A stretch of 64,000 nt of DNA. Source: Streptomyces sp. NBC_01341 (GTDB taxonomy: Bacteria; Actinomycetota; Actinomycetes; Streptomycetales; Streptomycetaceae). The position numbers and the translations under genes were made by a program. Location: the NCBI RefSeq assembly GCF_035946055.1, contig NZ_CP108364.1:2046001-2110000 (forward strand), in the 5' to 3' direction. The notes under the pieces were generated by a model. That model made no database searches. It was not told the origin of the DNA and saw only the letters and a list, made by a program, of their open reading frames with translations. Shown here piece by piece: positions 19,190 through 28,145 of this stretch. The first letter of the stretch is position 1. Each line of letters opens with the position of its first letter.

Positions 19190-19984
19190 ATGAGAGAAAC
19201 ACCCCGCCCGCAGGGGACTGCGGACGAAGCCGGGACGGGGCTCCCCCAGCGCCGTGCCGGCCGTGCCCTCGCGCACACCACCGGAGCTTCGGGCTCCGGA
19301 ACTCCTCACCGATCGGATGGCCGCTCGCCCCACACCCCCCGGGGCGCGCGGCAACCCGATCCGACCGGCCACCCCGGAACAATCCCCCCTGTTCCCGGGT
19401 GGCCGGTTCTTCTCGTTTCCACGGCCGCGGCGGCGGTGCTCTTCGTCCTGGTCACCTGGCAGGTGCTGACCGCCGGGCCCCTGCTCGGGCCCGACGAGCG
19501 CCTCGGCCTGGAGCTGGCGGGACGCGGCCCGGCCGGGCTCGCGGATCTCTTCGCCGACCTCGGCAACATGCAGGTCGCCGTGCCCGTGCTGGCGTGCGCC
19601 GTCCTGGTGGCCTGGTTCCGCCGGGCCCGGCGCGCGGCCCTGTACGCCGTCCTGGCCATGGCGGCCGTGCCGGCACTGGTCGTCCCGCTGAAGCTGTGGA
19701 CGGACCGTCAGGGCCCGCTGACGGAGGCCACGGGCTACTACCCCTCGGGCCACACGACCACGGCGGCGGTGGCGTACGGCGCGGCGGCCCTGCTGCTCGC
19801 CCCGTATGTGAGGCGGTCATGGATGACGCTCGTCGCCGCCGTCCTGCTGACGGCGGCGACGAGCGTCGGTCTGGTGCTGCGCGGCTACCACTGGCCGCTG
19901 GACGTGGTGGCCGGCTGGTGCCTGAGCGCGGTGCTGCTGCTCACGCTGCGGGCCCTCACGCGGAGTGGTCAGCCGCCGAAGTAG
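19190..19984 (+). CDS. PAP2 superfamily phosphatase, membrane-bound
   Basis: A 264-residue type 2 phosphatidic-acid-phosphatase-like protein. The three PAP2 signature blocks can be read as KLWTDRQGP, then YPSGHTTTAAVAYG, then LRGYHWPLDVVAGW, with five or so hydrophobic segments around them. Such enzymes dephosphorylate lipid or undecaprenyl phosphates at the membrane. I prefer the ATG at 19190; the frame is open from 19109 but the first ~80 residues are low-complexity in either case. Its 3' end overlaps the convergent chitinase stop by 16 nt. Confidence 0.85.
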   Translation: MRETPRPQGTADEAGTGLPQRRAGRALAHTTGASGSGTPHRSDGRSPHTPRGARQPDPTGHPGTIPPVPGWPVLLVSTAAAAVLFVLVTWQVLTAGPLLGPDERLGLELAGRGPAGLADLFADLGNMQVAVPVLACAVLVAWFRRARRAALYAVLAMAAVPALVVPLKLWTDRQGPLTEATGYYPSGHTTTAAVAYGAAALLLAPYVRRSWMTLVAAVLLTAATSVGLVLRGYHWPLDVVAGWCLSAVLLLTLRALTRSGQPPK

Positions 19985-21813
19985 GCGTCGAAGTTCCTGG
20001 AGAACTCCCAGTTGTTGAAGCGGTCCCAGTTGATGGACCAGGTCATCAGCCCGCGGAGCCCCGGCCAGGTGCCGTGCGTCTGGTACGAGCCACAGCTCGT
20101 GCCCGCCTTCTTCGTCAGGCAGTTCAGCGCCTTGGTGACCTCGGCGGGCGAGGTGTGGCCGTTGCCCGCCTGGATGGATGCCGGGAGGCCGAAGGCCACC
20201 TGCTCGGGGCGGAGCGCGGGGAAGACCCTGGACTGGTCGCCCGCGACGGGGAAGCCGGTGAGCAGCATGTCGGTCATCGCGATGTGGAAGTCGGCGCCGC
20301 CCATCGAGTGGTACTGGTTGTCCAGGCCCATGATCGGGCCCGAGTTGTAGTCCTGGACGTGGAGCAGGGTGAGGTCGTCGCGCAGGGCGTGGATGACCGG
20401 CAGGTAGGCGCCGGCGCGCGGGTCCTGGCCGCCCCAGGGGCCGGAGCCGTAGTACTGGTAGCCGAGCTGCACGAAGAAGGTCTCGGGCGCCATGGTGAGG
20501 ACGAAGCTCTCGCCGTACTTCGCCTTGAGCGACTTCACCGCGGAGACGAGGTTCACGATGACGGGGGTCGTCGGGCTGCGGAAGTCGGTGTCTCCCGTGG
20601 CGAGTGACAGCGAGTGGCCCTCGAAGTCGATGTCCAGGCCGTCGAGGCCGTAGGTGTCGATGATCGTGCTGACGGAGGAGACGAAGGCGTCACGGGCAGC
20701 GGTCGAGGCGAGCTGCACCTGGCCGTTCTGGCCGCCGATCGAGATCAGCACCTTCTTGCCGGCGGCCTGCTTGGCCTTGATGGCGGCCTTGAACTCGGCT
20801 TCGCTCTCCACGTTCGGGCACTCGGTGGCCGGGCAGAGCGAGAAGCGGATGTCGCCCGAGGTGACGGACGTCGGCTCGCCGAAGGCGAGGTTGATGACGT
20901 CCCACGAGTCCGGCACGTCGGCCATGCGTGTGTACCCGGAACCGTTGGCGAAGCTGGAGTGGAGGTAGCCGACGAGTGCGTGGGCCGGGAGCCCGCCGCC
21001 GTCGCCCCCGCCGCCGCCCGTGCCCGTGGTGACGTTCACGGCGGCGGACTTCGCGGACTCCCCTGCGGCGTTGACGGCGCTGACCTGGAAGCCGTACGCG
21101 GTGGAGGCCGCCAGGCCCGTCACGGTCGCCGAGGTCCCGGTGGTGTCGAGGGCCTTGGTGCCGCCGCGGTAGACGCGGTAACCGGTGGCTCCGGCGGACG
21201 CGGTCCAGGACAGCGGCACGGAGGAGGCGGTGGCCGTCCCGGCCTCGAGCCCGGTGGGGACCGGGGGGACGGTGACGGGGGTGCCGCCCGGGCCGACCAG
21301 GCTGAGGTCGTCGGCGTAGTAGGCGGGGGTGCCGTACCAGCCGTGCGTGTAGACGGTCACCGAGGTGGTCGCCGGGCCGGTCCTGAAGGTCGTGGTGAGC
21401 TGCTTGTAGGCACCGGCGGACTGGGTCCACGTGGACACGTCGGTGGTGCCGGTGCCGGATGCCCCGAGGTAGACGTAGTCGCCCCGCACCCACGCACCGA
21501 GCGTGTAGGTGGAGTCGGGCTTCACCGTCACCGTCTGGGAGCACCGGGCATGGTCACTGCCGGCCGGTGTCGCCTTCAGTGCCGCTGTGCCGCCGTGCAC
21601 GGGCGTGCTGACGACCGCTCCGCTGCCGGCCGAGCAGGACCAGCCGTCCAGGCCCGCCTCGAAGCCCCCGTTGCGCGCCAGATCGGCGTCCGCGGCGCCG
21701 GCGGCCGGCGCCGCGGCGACCAGGGCACCGGCGGCGAGCAGGACCGCCGAGAACCCGGCGAGCAGACCGGACGGTCTGGCGGATGGTCCGGTACGGGATG
21801 CGGTGCGTTCCAC
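19969..21813 (-). CDS. Secreted chitinase, GH18, with carbohydrate-binding and FnIII domains
   Basis: A 614-residue secreted enzyme that hydrolyses chitin. In order it has a signal peptide (ending near APAAGAADA), an N-terminal beta-sandwich carbohydrate-binding module, a fibronectin type III domain (TGLEAGTATASSVPLSW onwards), a Gly-rich linker, and a C-terminal GH18 catalytic domain with the DxxDxDxE motif as GLDGLDIDFEG. The GTG at 21813 is preceded by GGAGG at 5 nt, which decides the start over the open frame to 21870. Its promoter contains a DasR-type operator, so control by N-acetylglucosamine via DasR is likely. Confidence 0.94.
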   Translation of the reverse strand: MERTASRTGPSARPSGLLAGFSAVLLAAGALVAAAPAAGAADADLARNGGFEAGLDGWSCSAGSGAVVSTPVHGGTAALKATPAGSDHARCSQTVTVKPDSTYTLGAWVRGDYVYLGASGTGTTDVSTWTQSAGAYKQLTTTFRTGPATTSVTVYTHGWYGTPAYYADDLSLVGPGGTPVTVPPVPTGLEAGTATASSVPLSWTASAGATGYRVYRGGTKALDTTGTSATVTGLAASTAYGFQVSAVNAAGESAKSAAVNVTTGTGGGGGDGGGLPAHALVGYLHSSFANGSGYTRMADVPDSWDVINLAFGEPTSVTSGDIRFSLCPATECPNVESEAEFKAAIKAKQAAGKKVLISIGGQNGQVQLASTAARDAFVSSVSTIIDTYGLDGLDIDFEGHSLSLATGDTDFRSPTTPVIVNLVSAVKSLKAKYGESFVLTMAPETFFVQLGYQYYGSGPWGGQDPRAGAYLPVIHALRDDLTLLHVQDYNSGPIMGLDNQYHSMGGADFHIAMTDMLLTGFPVAGDQSRVFPALRPEQVAFGLPASIQAGNGHTSPAEVTKALNCLTKKAGTSCGSYQTHGTWPGLRGLMTWSINWDRFNNWEFSRNFDAYFGG

Positions 21814-21855
21814 AACAGCCTCCGTGCGCGCAGGAATGGAGCGGTTCGCGCACAA

Positions 21856-21882
21856 CATGGTCCAGACCAATCACGTTGTCAA
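21856..21882 (-). promoter_or_regulatory. Chitinase promoter with overlapping DasR-type operator (dre)
   Basis: On the minus strand a TTGACA -35 box (21877-21882) is followed 17 nt later by a weak -10 (CATGTT). The spacer and -10 are overlapped by the near-palindrome ATTGGTCTGGACCATG (21856-21871), which closely matches the known dre consensus built on TGGTCTAGACCA. DasR is the global GlcNAc-responsive repressor of chitin genes in Streptomyces. Confidence 0.75.
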
Positions 21883-21898
21883 GACCTCTGGCGCCGCA

Positions 21899-22357
21899 TC
21901 ATCGCCCGTCACGGCTGCCGCGGGCTGCGGCGGCCTCGTGCAGAGCGAGTTCGAGAAGCGTGGCGTCGGTGAGCACCCCCGACCCGTCGGGCGGGATGAG
22001 CCACCGCACACCCCCGACCGTGCTGCCCGGACGCGGCACGACGATCCAGGCGCCCCGGCCGACCCCGCGGATGCCCGTCCCGACCCACCGGGCAGCCGTC
22101 CCCGGGGGCACGAAGAAGCCCATCCGGGAGTCGCCGAAGTCCGCCAGCACCGGCCCCGGCCGGTCGATGAGGCGCGTGATCACGTCCAGCGTCGGATAGC
22201 CCAGTTCACCGGGGACGATCAGCACGTCCCAGCGTTTCCCGGCGGGCAGGAGCGCGATCCCCCGCGGATTGCGCTCCCACTCCTCCCGGCAGGCCTCCGG
22301 ATCCGGTGCCACCGATGCGAGCCATACGACCGCGGCTTTCGCCCCCGTACCGGCCAT
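21899..22357 (-). CDS. Conserved actinobacterial protein of unknown function
   Basis: A 152-residue soluble protein. The sequence has a pattern (IALLPAGKRWDVLIVP, then GPVLADFGDSRMGFFVPPG, then WIVVPRPG) somewhat like the N-terminal region of bifunctional primase/polymerase proteins in which a nucleic-acid-binding fold has lost its catalytic acids, but this is a weak resemblance. I do not recognise a function. ATG at 22357. It is divergent from nothing and stands alone between the chitinase promoter and the polyamine operon end. Confidence 0.7.
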   Translation of the reverse strand: MAGTGAKAAVVWLASVAPDPEACREEWERNPRGIALLPAGKRWDVLIVPGELGYPTLDVITRLIDRPGPVLADFGDSRMGFFVPPGTAARWVGTGIRGVGRGAWIVVPRPGSTVGGVRWLIPPDGSGVLTDATLLELALHEAAAARGSRDGR

Positions 22358-22440
22358 GAACTGCCTCCCTCTCCCGTGGGCACCGGCGGTGTTCCGGCGG
22401 TGCGTTCACGGAAGAGAGAGGGGCCGGACCGGATCATGAC

Positions 22441-22478
22441 GCGGGTTCGGCCACCCGCCGGCGGTGACCTGGGTCACC
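22441..22478 (-). terminator. Tandem hairpins after the polyamine operon
   Basis: Two short hairpins (22441-22446 with 22453-22458, and 22463-22468 with 22473-22478) lie directly past the stop of the last gene of the six-gene polyamine operon. Confidence 0.5.
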
Positions 22479-22483
22479 CCGGG

Positions 22484-23899
22484 TCAGCTGTCGAAGCCGA
22501 GCCCCATCCGGTCCATGGTCCGCAGCCACAGATTGCGGTGGCCCCCATGGCTGTCGGCCCGGGCGAGTGACCTCTTGGTGAGCTCGATCCCGGCCCAGGC
22601 GAAGGGCTCGGGCGGGAAGGGCATCGGCTTGGAGCGGACCATGGCGAGCGTGGTGCGTTCCGTCTCCTCGCCCGCGAGGAGGTCGAGCATCACGTCGGCC
22701 CCGAAACGCGTGGCCCCGACCCCCAGGCCGGTGTATCCGGCGGCATAGGCGACGCGCCCGCCGTGCGCCGTGCCGAAGAACGCGGAGAAGCGTGAGCAGG
22801 TGTCGATCGCACCGCCCCACGCATGGCTGAAGCGCACTCCGGAAAGCCGGGGGAAGCACGCGAAGAACTGTCCGGCGAGCTTCAGGAAGGTCTCGGGCCG
22901 CTGGTCCAGGGAGGCGTCCAGCCGGCCGCCGTAGGGGTAGATCGCGTCGTATCCGCCCCACAGGATGCGGTTGTCCGCCGAGAGCCGGAAGTAGTGGAAC
23001 TGGTTCGCGCTGTCGCCGAGGCCCTGGCGGTTCCCCCAGCCGATCGAGGCGAGCCGGTCCGCGTCGAGGGGCTCCGTCATCAGCGCGTAGTCGTACACCG
23101 GCACCGTGTACGCGCGCACCCTCCTGACCAGCGACGGGAAGATGTTCGTGGCCAGTGCGACCCTGCGGGCGAACACCCGGCCGTACGGGGTGCGCACCGC
23201 GGCTCCGGGACCCGACGTCGCGAGGTCCAGGCCCCGGGTGTGCTCGAAGATCCGTACGCCGAGGCCGAGGCAGGCCTCCTTCAGTCCCCAGGCGAGCTTC
23301 GCCGGATGCAGCATGGCGACGCCGCGCCGGTCCAGCAGTCCGCCCAGGAATGTCGGTGAATCGACTTCGGCGCGCACCTGGTCGCGGTCGAGGAGTTCCA
23401 GCCCGGTGAATCCGAGCTCCCGCGTGCTGCGGTGCCAGGCGCGCAGCTCTTCGAGCTGGTGGGGCTGGGTGGCCACGTCGATCTCACCGGTGCGCTCGAA
23501 CTCGCAGTCGATGGAGTAGCGGGTGACGGCCGCCTCGATGGCGTCGAGGTTCCGCGCGCCCAGTTCCTCCAGCTTCCCGATCTCGTCCGGCCAGCGCTCC
23601 AGTCCGTTGGCGAGGCCGTGGGTGAGGGACGCCGCGCAGAACCCCCCGTTGCGACCGGAGGCGGCCCAGCCCACCTCGTCGCCCTCGATCAGGACGACAT
23701 CGCGACCGGGGTCCCGCTCCTTGGCGAGCAGGGCGGTCCACAGACCGCTGTACCCGCCGCCGACGACGAGGAGGTCACAGTGCTCGTCCCCCGTGAGGGC
23801 GGGGAGGGCCTGAGGCCGCCCGGGGTCGTCGAGCCAGTAGGACAGGGGGCGTGCGTCGGAGAGTGACTGTGCGGCGGTACGCATGGCATCCGGGGCCAT
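22484..23899 (-). CDS. FAD-dependent amine oxidoreductase (gamma-glutamylputrescine oxidase-like, PuuB family)
   Basis: A 471-residue DAO-type flavoprotein. The FAD-binding dinucleotide motif is LLVVGGGYSGLWTAL near residue 45 and the family loop is GWAASGRNGGF near residue 80. By analogy with PuuB it would oxidise an amine side chain to an aldehyde with release of ammonia and H2O2. The ATG at 23899 is 9 nt after AAGGAG; the TTG at 23908 lies directly against that site and is unlikely. It is the last gene of a polyamine uptake operon that starts with an aldehyde dehydrogenase, which supports an amine-oxidase role. Confidence 0.87.
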   Translation of the reverse strand: MAPDAMRTAAQSLSDARPLSYWLDDPGRPQALPALTGDEHCDLLVVGGGYSGLWTALLAKERDPGRDVVLIEGDEVGWAASGRNGGFCAASLTHGLANGLERWPDEIGKLEELGARNLDAIEAAVTRYSIDCEFERTGEIDVATQPHQLEELRAWHRSTRELGFTGLELLDRDQVRAEVDSPTFLGGLLDRRGVAMLHPAKLAWGLKEACLGLGVRIFEHTRGLDLATSGPGAAVRTPYGRVFARRVALATNIFPSLVRRVRAYTVPVYDYALMTEPLDADRLASIGWGNRQGLGDSANQFHYFRLSADNRILWGGYDAIYPYGGRLDASLDQRPETFLKLAGQFFACFPRLSGVRFSHAWGGAIDTCSRFSAFFGTAHGGRVAYAAGYTGLGVGATRFGADVMLDLLAGEETERTTLAMVRSKPMPFPPEPFAWAGIELTKRSLARADSHGGHRNLWLRTMDRMGLGFDS

Positions 23900-23920
23900 G
23901 GTTTCCAACTCCTTCGGGTT

Positions 23921-24727
23921 CTACTGTTTTCCCGCATTGCTCTTCCGCCGGTTCGCTATGAGCTGTCCGGCGAGGACCACCGCCACGGCGATGACGAACA
24001 TGGCCGTACCGATGACGTTGATCTGCACAGGTGTCCCACGCTGGGCCGATCCCCAGACGAACATGGGGAAGGTCACCGTGGAGCCGGCGTTGAAGTTGGT
24101 GATGATGAAGTCGTCGAAGGAGAGCGCGAAGGCCAGCAGCGCTCCCGCCGCGATCCCGGGTGCGGCGATCGGCAGCGTCACCCGGACGAAGGTCTGGACG
24201 GGGCCCGCGTACAGATCGCGGGCGGCCTCCTCCAGCCTCGGGTCCATCGACATCACGCGCGCCTTGACCGCCGTGACGACGAAGCTGAGGCAGAACATGA
24301 TGTGGGCGATCAGCACGGTCCAGAAGCCGAGCCTGGCGCCCATGTTGAGGAAGAGCGTGAGCAGTGAGGCGGCCATGACGACTTCGGGCATGGCCATCGG
24401 AAGGAAGATCAGCGAGTTGATCGCGCCGCGTGCCCGGAAGCGGTAGCGGACCAGGGCGAAGGCGATCATCGTGCCGAGCACGGTCGCGCCGGCCGTGGCC
24501 CAGACGGCGATCCGCAGCGAGAGCGACAGCGAACCGCAGAGGTCGGCGACGCCGCAGGGGTCCTTCCAGGCGTCCAGGGAGAACCGCTGCCAGGCGTAGT
24601 TGAAGCGCCCGTTCGGCTTGTTGAAGGAGAACACCATGACGACGGCGTTCGGCAGGATCATGTACGTGAGGGTCAGCAGACCGGCGAGCACGACCAGGTT
24701 GCGGCGGATCCATCGGAGTACGGGCAT
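23921..24727 (-). CDS. potC: Polyamine ABC transporter permease (PotC type)
   Basis: A 268-residue inner-membrane permease with about six transmembrane segments. The EAA loop that contacts the ATPase is read as EEAARDLYAGPVQTFVRVTL near residue 170. Its ATG at 24727 overlaps the stop of the PotB-type gene (ATGA), and it ends 22 nt before the FAD oxidoreductase start. It pairs with PotB to form the polyamine channel. Confidence 0.92.
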   Translation of the reverse strand: MPVLRWIRRNLVVLAGLLTLTYMILPNAVVMVFSFNKPNGRFNYAWQRFSLDAWKDPCGVADLCGSLSLSLRIAVWATAGATVLGTMIAFALVRYRFRARGAINSLIFLPMAMPEVVMAASLLTLFLNMGARLGFWTVLIAHIMFCLSFVVTAVKARVMSMDPRLEEAARDLYAGPVQTFVRVTLPIAAPGIAAGALLAFALSFDDFIITNFNAGSTVTFPMFVWGSAQRGTPVQINVIGTAMFVIAVAVVLAGQLIANRRKSNAGKQ

Positions 24728-25650
24728 CAGACCAGGTCCTCCGTACCGGAGCGGCGGATGTAGACGGTGACCACGAGGAGCACGACCGCCATGAGGATGA
24801 AGGAGAGGGCGGCTGCCGTCGGATAGTCCAGGACCCGGAGGAACTGGCTCTGGATGACGCTGCCGACCATCTTGGTGTCGGTGGAGCCGAGGAGTTCCGC
24901 GTTGACGTAGTCGCCGCTGGCCGGGATGAAGGTCAGCAGCGTGCCGGAGACGACCCCGGGCATCGACAGCGGGAACGTCACCGTGCGGAAGGTGGTGGCC
25001 GGGGTGGCGTAGAGGTCGCCCGCGGCCTCGTGGAGCCGGCCGTCGATGCGGTCCAGCGAGGTGTAGAGCGGCAGGATCATGAACGGCAGGAAGTTGTACG
25101 TCAGACCGCAGACGACGGCCATGGGGGTGGCGAGGACGCGGTTGTTCTCCGTCCAGCCGAGCCAGCTCGTGACGTCGAGGACGTGCAGCGTGCCGAGGAC
25201 GTCCACGACCGCACCGCCGTCGGCCAGGATCGTCTTCCAGGCGAGCGTGCGGATCAGGAAGCTGGTGAAGAAGGGTGCGATGACCAGCACGAGGACGAGG
25301 TTGCGCCAGCGCCCCGCCTTGAAGGCGATCAGATACGCGAGCGGGTAGCCGAGCAGCAGGCACAGGAGCGTCGCGGTGCCGGCGTACAGCAGGGACCTGA
25401 TGAACTGCGGGTAGTAGTCGGTGAGGGCGTCCCAGTACGTCTGGAAGTGCCAGGTGACCTGGAATCCCTTCTCCAGGGAACCCGTCTGCACGGAGGTCGA
25501 CGCCTGGTAGACCATCGGCAGGGCGAAGAACACGAGCAGCCACAGGATGCCGGGGAGCAGCAGCCAGTAGGGGACGAGCCGCTTGCGGGCCGACGGCTTA
25601 CGGATCTTCGGTTCGGTGGTCCGCGCCGGTGGCGCCTCGGTGACGCTCAC
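24727..25650 (-). CDS. potB: Polyamine ABC transporter permease (PotB type)
   Basis: A 307-residue permease with six predicted membrane spans. The EAA loop is LHEAAGDLYATPATTFRTVT near residue 210. The GTG at 25650 overlaps the stop of the ATPase gene (GTGA), which decides the start. It forms the heterodimeric channel with PotC. Confidence 0.92.
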   Translation of the reverse strand: MSVTEAPPARTTEPKIRKPSARKRLVPYWLLLPGILWLLVFFALPMVYQASTSVQTGSLEKGFQVTWHFQTYWDALTDYYPQFIRSLLYAGTATLLCLLLGYPLAYLIAFKAGRWRNLVLVLVIAPFFTSFLIRTLAWKTILADGGAVVDVLGTLHVLDVTSWLGWTENNRVLATPMAVVCGLTYNFLPFMILPLYTSLDRIDGRLHEAAGDLYATPATTFRTVTFPLSMPGVVSGTLLTFIPASGDYVNAELLGSTDTKMVGSVIQSQFLRVLDYPTAAALSFILMAVVLLVVTVYIRRSGTEDLV

Positions 25651-26798
25651 GCCGCGTCCTCCACGCTTTCCACTCCGGCGGCGATGTCCTGGGCGGCGTC
25701 CAGACCGAAGGTGTGGTCGGGATTCCAGTGCAGGACGACCTCGGCGCCCGGGGCGAGGCCGGCGCGGTGCTCGACGTTCTGCTCGTAGACGTGCAGCGCC
25801 TCGCCCGCCGGGCTCTCGACGACGTACTGGGTGCTGACCCCGATGAAGCTGGAGTCGACTATGCGCCCGGCGACGCGGTTGCGGCCCTCGGCTATGGCTC
25901 CGCCGTCCTCGGCGCGTGCGAGGGAGATCTTCTCGGGCCGGATGCCGAGCAGCAGCCTGCCGCCGCCTGTGGCCGGGGCCTGACATCGCGAACCGGGCAG
26001 CCGGAGCTTGCCGCCGCCCGCGGAGACGACGACCTCCGTGCCGGTGGAGACGACCTCGCCCTCGATGAGGTTGGAGGTCCCGAGGAAGTTCGCCACGAAG
26101 GTGGTCCGGGGGTTCTCGTACAGATCGGCGGGGGCACCGAGCTGTTCGACCCGGCCGCCGTTCATCACCGCGACGGTGTCGGCCATCGTCATGGCCTCCT
26201 CCTGGTCGTGGGTGACGTGGACGAAGGTGATGCCCACCTCGGTCTGGATCCGCTTGAGTTCGAGCTGCATCTGGCGGCGCAGTTTGAGGTCGAGGGCGCC
26301 GAGCGGCTCGTCCAGGAGGAGCACCTGGGGGTGGTTGATGAGGGCGCGGGCCACGGCGACGCGTTGTTGCTGGCCGCCGGAGAGCTGGTGCGGGCGCCGG
26401 TGGGCGAAGTCGCCCAGCTGCACGAGGTCGAGCATGTCGCCGACCTGCTTCTTCACGGACTTCACGCCGCGCCGACGCAGGCCGAAGGCCACGTTCTCGG
26501 TGACGTCGAGGTGCGGGAAGAGCGCGTAACTCTGGAAGACGGTGTTGACGGGCCTCTTGTACGGGGGGAGCCCCGTGATGTCGCGGCCGCCCAGGGTCAC
26601 GGTGCCGGTGGTGGCCTCCTCCAGCCCCGCGATCATCCGCAGGGTGGTGGTCTTGCCGCAGCCGGACGCGCCGAGCAGCGCGAAGAAGGAGCCCTGCGGG
26701 ACGGTCAGGTCGAGGGGGTGCACGGCGGTGAAGGAGCCGTACGTCTTGCTGATCCCGGTGAGGCGGACGTCGCCGCCCGCCGTCTGCTGCTGTGTCAT
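25647..26798 (-). CDS. potA: Polyamine ABC transporter ATP-binding protein (PotA type)
   Basis: A 383-residue ATPase. Walker A is [12 protein letters not shown], the signature is [15 protein letters not shown], Walker B is [11 protein letters not shown], and the switch histidine is in [10 protein letters not shown]. About 130 extra residues at the C-terminus form a TOBE-type domain, as in PotA. It powers import of the polyamine delivered by the PotD-like protein encoded just upstream. ATG at 26798; the stop overlaps the potB start. Confidence 0.95.
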   Translation of the reverse strand: MTQQQTAGGDVRLTGISKTYGSFTAVHPLDLTVPQGSFFALLGASGCGKTTTLRMIAGLEEATTGTVTLGGRDITGLPPYKRPVNTVFQSYALFPHLDVTENVAFGLRRRGVKSVKKQVGDMLDLVQLGDFAHRRPHQLSGGQQQRVAVARALINHPQVLLLDEPLGALDLKLRRQMQLELKRIQTEVGITFVHVTHDQEEAMTMADTVAVMNGGRVEQLGAPADLYENPRTTFVANFLGTSNLIEGEVVSTGTEVVVSAGGGKLRLPGSRCQAPATGGGRLLLGIRPEKISLARAEDGGAIAEGRNRVAGRIVDSSFIGVSTQYVVESPAGEALHVYEQNVEHRAGLAPGAEVVLHWNPDHTFGLDAAQDIAAGVESVEDAA

Positions 26799-26846
26799 GG
26801 GTCGCGGTCCCAGTGGTGTCGGAGGAGATCGGGAGGGGCGGGCCTG

Positions 26847-28097
26847 TCAGGCGCCGATGAGCTTGGCGAACTTCTCCTCGTACGCCGTCTCTTCTTCCGA
26901 GCTGAGGGAGCGGAAGGCCCGCGACTTCGCGGCCATCGCCCTGTCGGGCAGGATCAGCGTGTTGGAGGCCATCGCCTCGTCGATCTTCGCGAGTTCCGCG
27001 GCGACCCCGTCGACCGGGCAGACGTAGTTGATGTACGCGGCGAGCTGGGCGGCCACCGGGGGTTCGTAGTAGTAGTCCATGAGCTTCTCGGCGTTGGTCT
27101 TGTGCCGCGCCCTGGCCGGGACCAGCATGTTGTCGCTCGACGTGATGTAACCGGCCGCCGGTATCGCGAACTTGATGTCCGGGTTGTCGGCCTGCAGCTG
27201 GATGATGTCGCCCGCCCAGGCCACGCAGGCCGCGATGTCGCCCTTGCTGAGGTCGGCGGTGTAGTCGTTGCCGGTGAAGCGGCGTATCTGCTTCCTGTCG
27301 ACGCCCTTCTGTATGCGGCCGATGGCAGCGTCGTAGTCGGCGTCGCTGAAGGATCCGGGGTCCTTGCCCATGTCGAGGAGCGTCATGCCGACCGAGTCGC
27401 GCATCTCCGACAGGAAGGAGACCTTCCCCTTGAGCTTGGGATCGTCGAGCAGCTGGGTGATGGAGTCGACCTTGCGGCCGCCGGTCGCCTTCTGGTTGTA
27501 GGCGATGACCGTCGGGATGCCGGTCCAGGGGTAGGAGTAGGCCCGTCCGGGGTCCCAGTCGGGGGTGCGGAACTGGGGCGAGAGGTTCGCGAACGCGTGC
27601 GGGAGGTTCGAGGGGTCGAGCTTCTGCGCCCAGCCGAGCCGGATGATGCGGGCGGCGAGCCAGTCCGTGACGATGACGAGGTCGCGGCCGGTGTCCTGGC
27701 CGGCCGCGAGCTGCGGCTTGATCTTCCCGAAGAACTCGACGTTGTCGTTGATGTCCTCGGTGTACTTGACCTCGATCCCGGTGCGTTTCGTGAACGCGTC
27801 GAGGGTCGGGCGGCTCTTCTCGTCCTCGCTGACGTCCATGTACTCGGTCCAGTTGGAGAAGTTGATCTGCTTCTCCGCTGCCGAGTGGTCGTCCGAGGCC
27901 GCGGCGGCGTCACCCTGCCGTTCCGCCGGCGGGATGCCGCACGCGCTCAGCGTGCCGAGGCCGCCGAGCGCGAGGGCGCCCACGCCGGACGCCCGCAGGA
28001 GTGAACGGCGGGTGAGGGCTCCCCTGCCATTTCTGAGGCTGCGCCTCATGGCGGCAAGCTGGGGCGCGGAGAGGCGCTCGGGCTCGTACTGCTCCAT
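26847..28097 (-). CDS. potD: Polyamine ABC transporter substrate-binding lipoprotein (PotD type, copy 1)
   Basis: A 416-residue extracytoplasmic binding protein. The N-terminus has a twin-arginine motif (ALTRRSLLRASGVGAL, near residue 28) and a lipobox ending at Cys (TLSAC), so export by Tat and lipid anchoring are likely. The mature part has the family pattern INFSNWTEYMD, then RDLVIVTDWLAARI, and the substrate-contact segment ADNPDIKFAIP. Second gene of the operon, 49 nt after the aldehyde dehydrogenase stop and 49 nt before potA. A second PotD copy lies at 34941-36104. Confidence 0.93.
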   Translation of the reverse strand: MEQYEPERLSAPQLAAMRRSLRNGRGALTRRSLLRASGVGALALGGLGTLSACGIPPAERQGDAAAASDDHSAAEKQINFSNWTEYMDVSEDEKSRPTLDAFTKRTGIEVKYTEDINDNVEFFGKIKPQLAAGQDTGRDLVIVTDWLAARIIRLGWAQKLDPSNLPHAFANLSPQFRTPDWDPGRAYSYPWTGIPTVIAYNQKATGGRKVDSITQLLDDPKLKGKVSFLSEMRDSVGMTLLDMGKDPGSFSDADYDAAIGRIQKGVDRKQIRRFTGNDYTADLSKGDIAACVAWAGDIIQLQADNPDIKFAIPAAGYITSSDNMLVPARARHKTNAEKLMDYYYEPPVAAQLAAYINYVCPVDGVAAELAKIDEAMASNTLILPDRAMAAKSRAFRSLSSEEETAYEEKFAKLIGA

Positions 28098-28145
28098 ACG
28101 CGTTGCCCTTCCGGGTGGGTGGGGCCGCCTGGTGGCGGCCGCTTG

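Noticed and set aside
26520..26535. Possible bldA-dependent TTA codons, from TAA strings on the plus strand within minus-strand genes.
   Set aside because: In the cases I read (for example near 26527, 36366 and 45321) the triplet is out of frame, such as AGT-TAC or GAT-TAC. I did not check every gene exhaustively.
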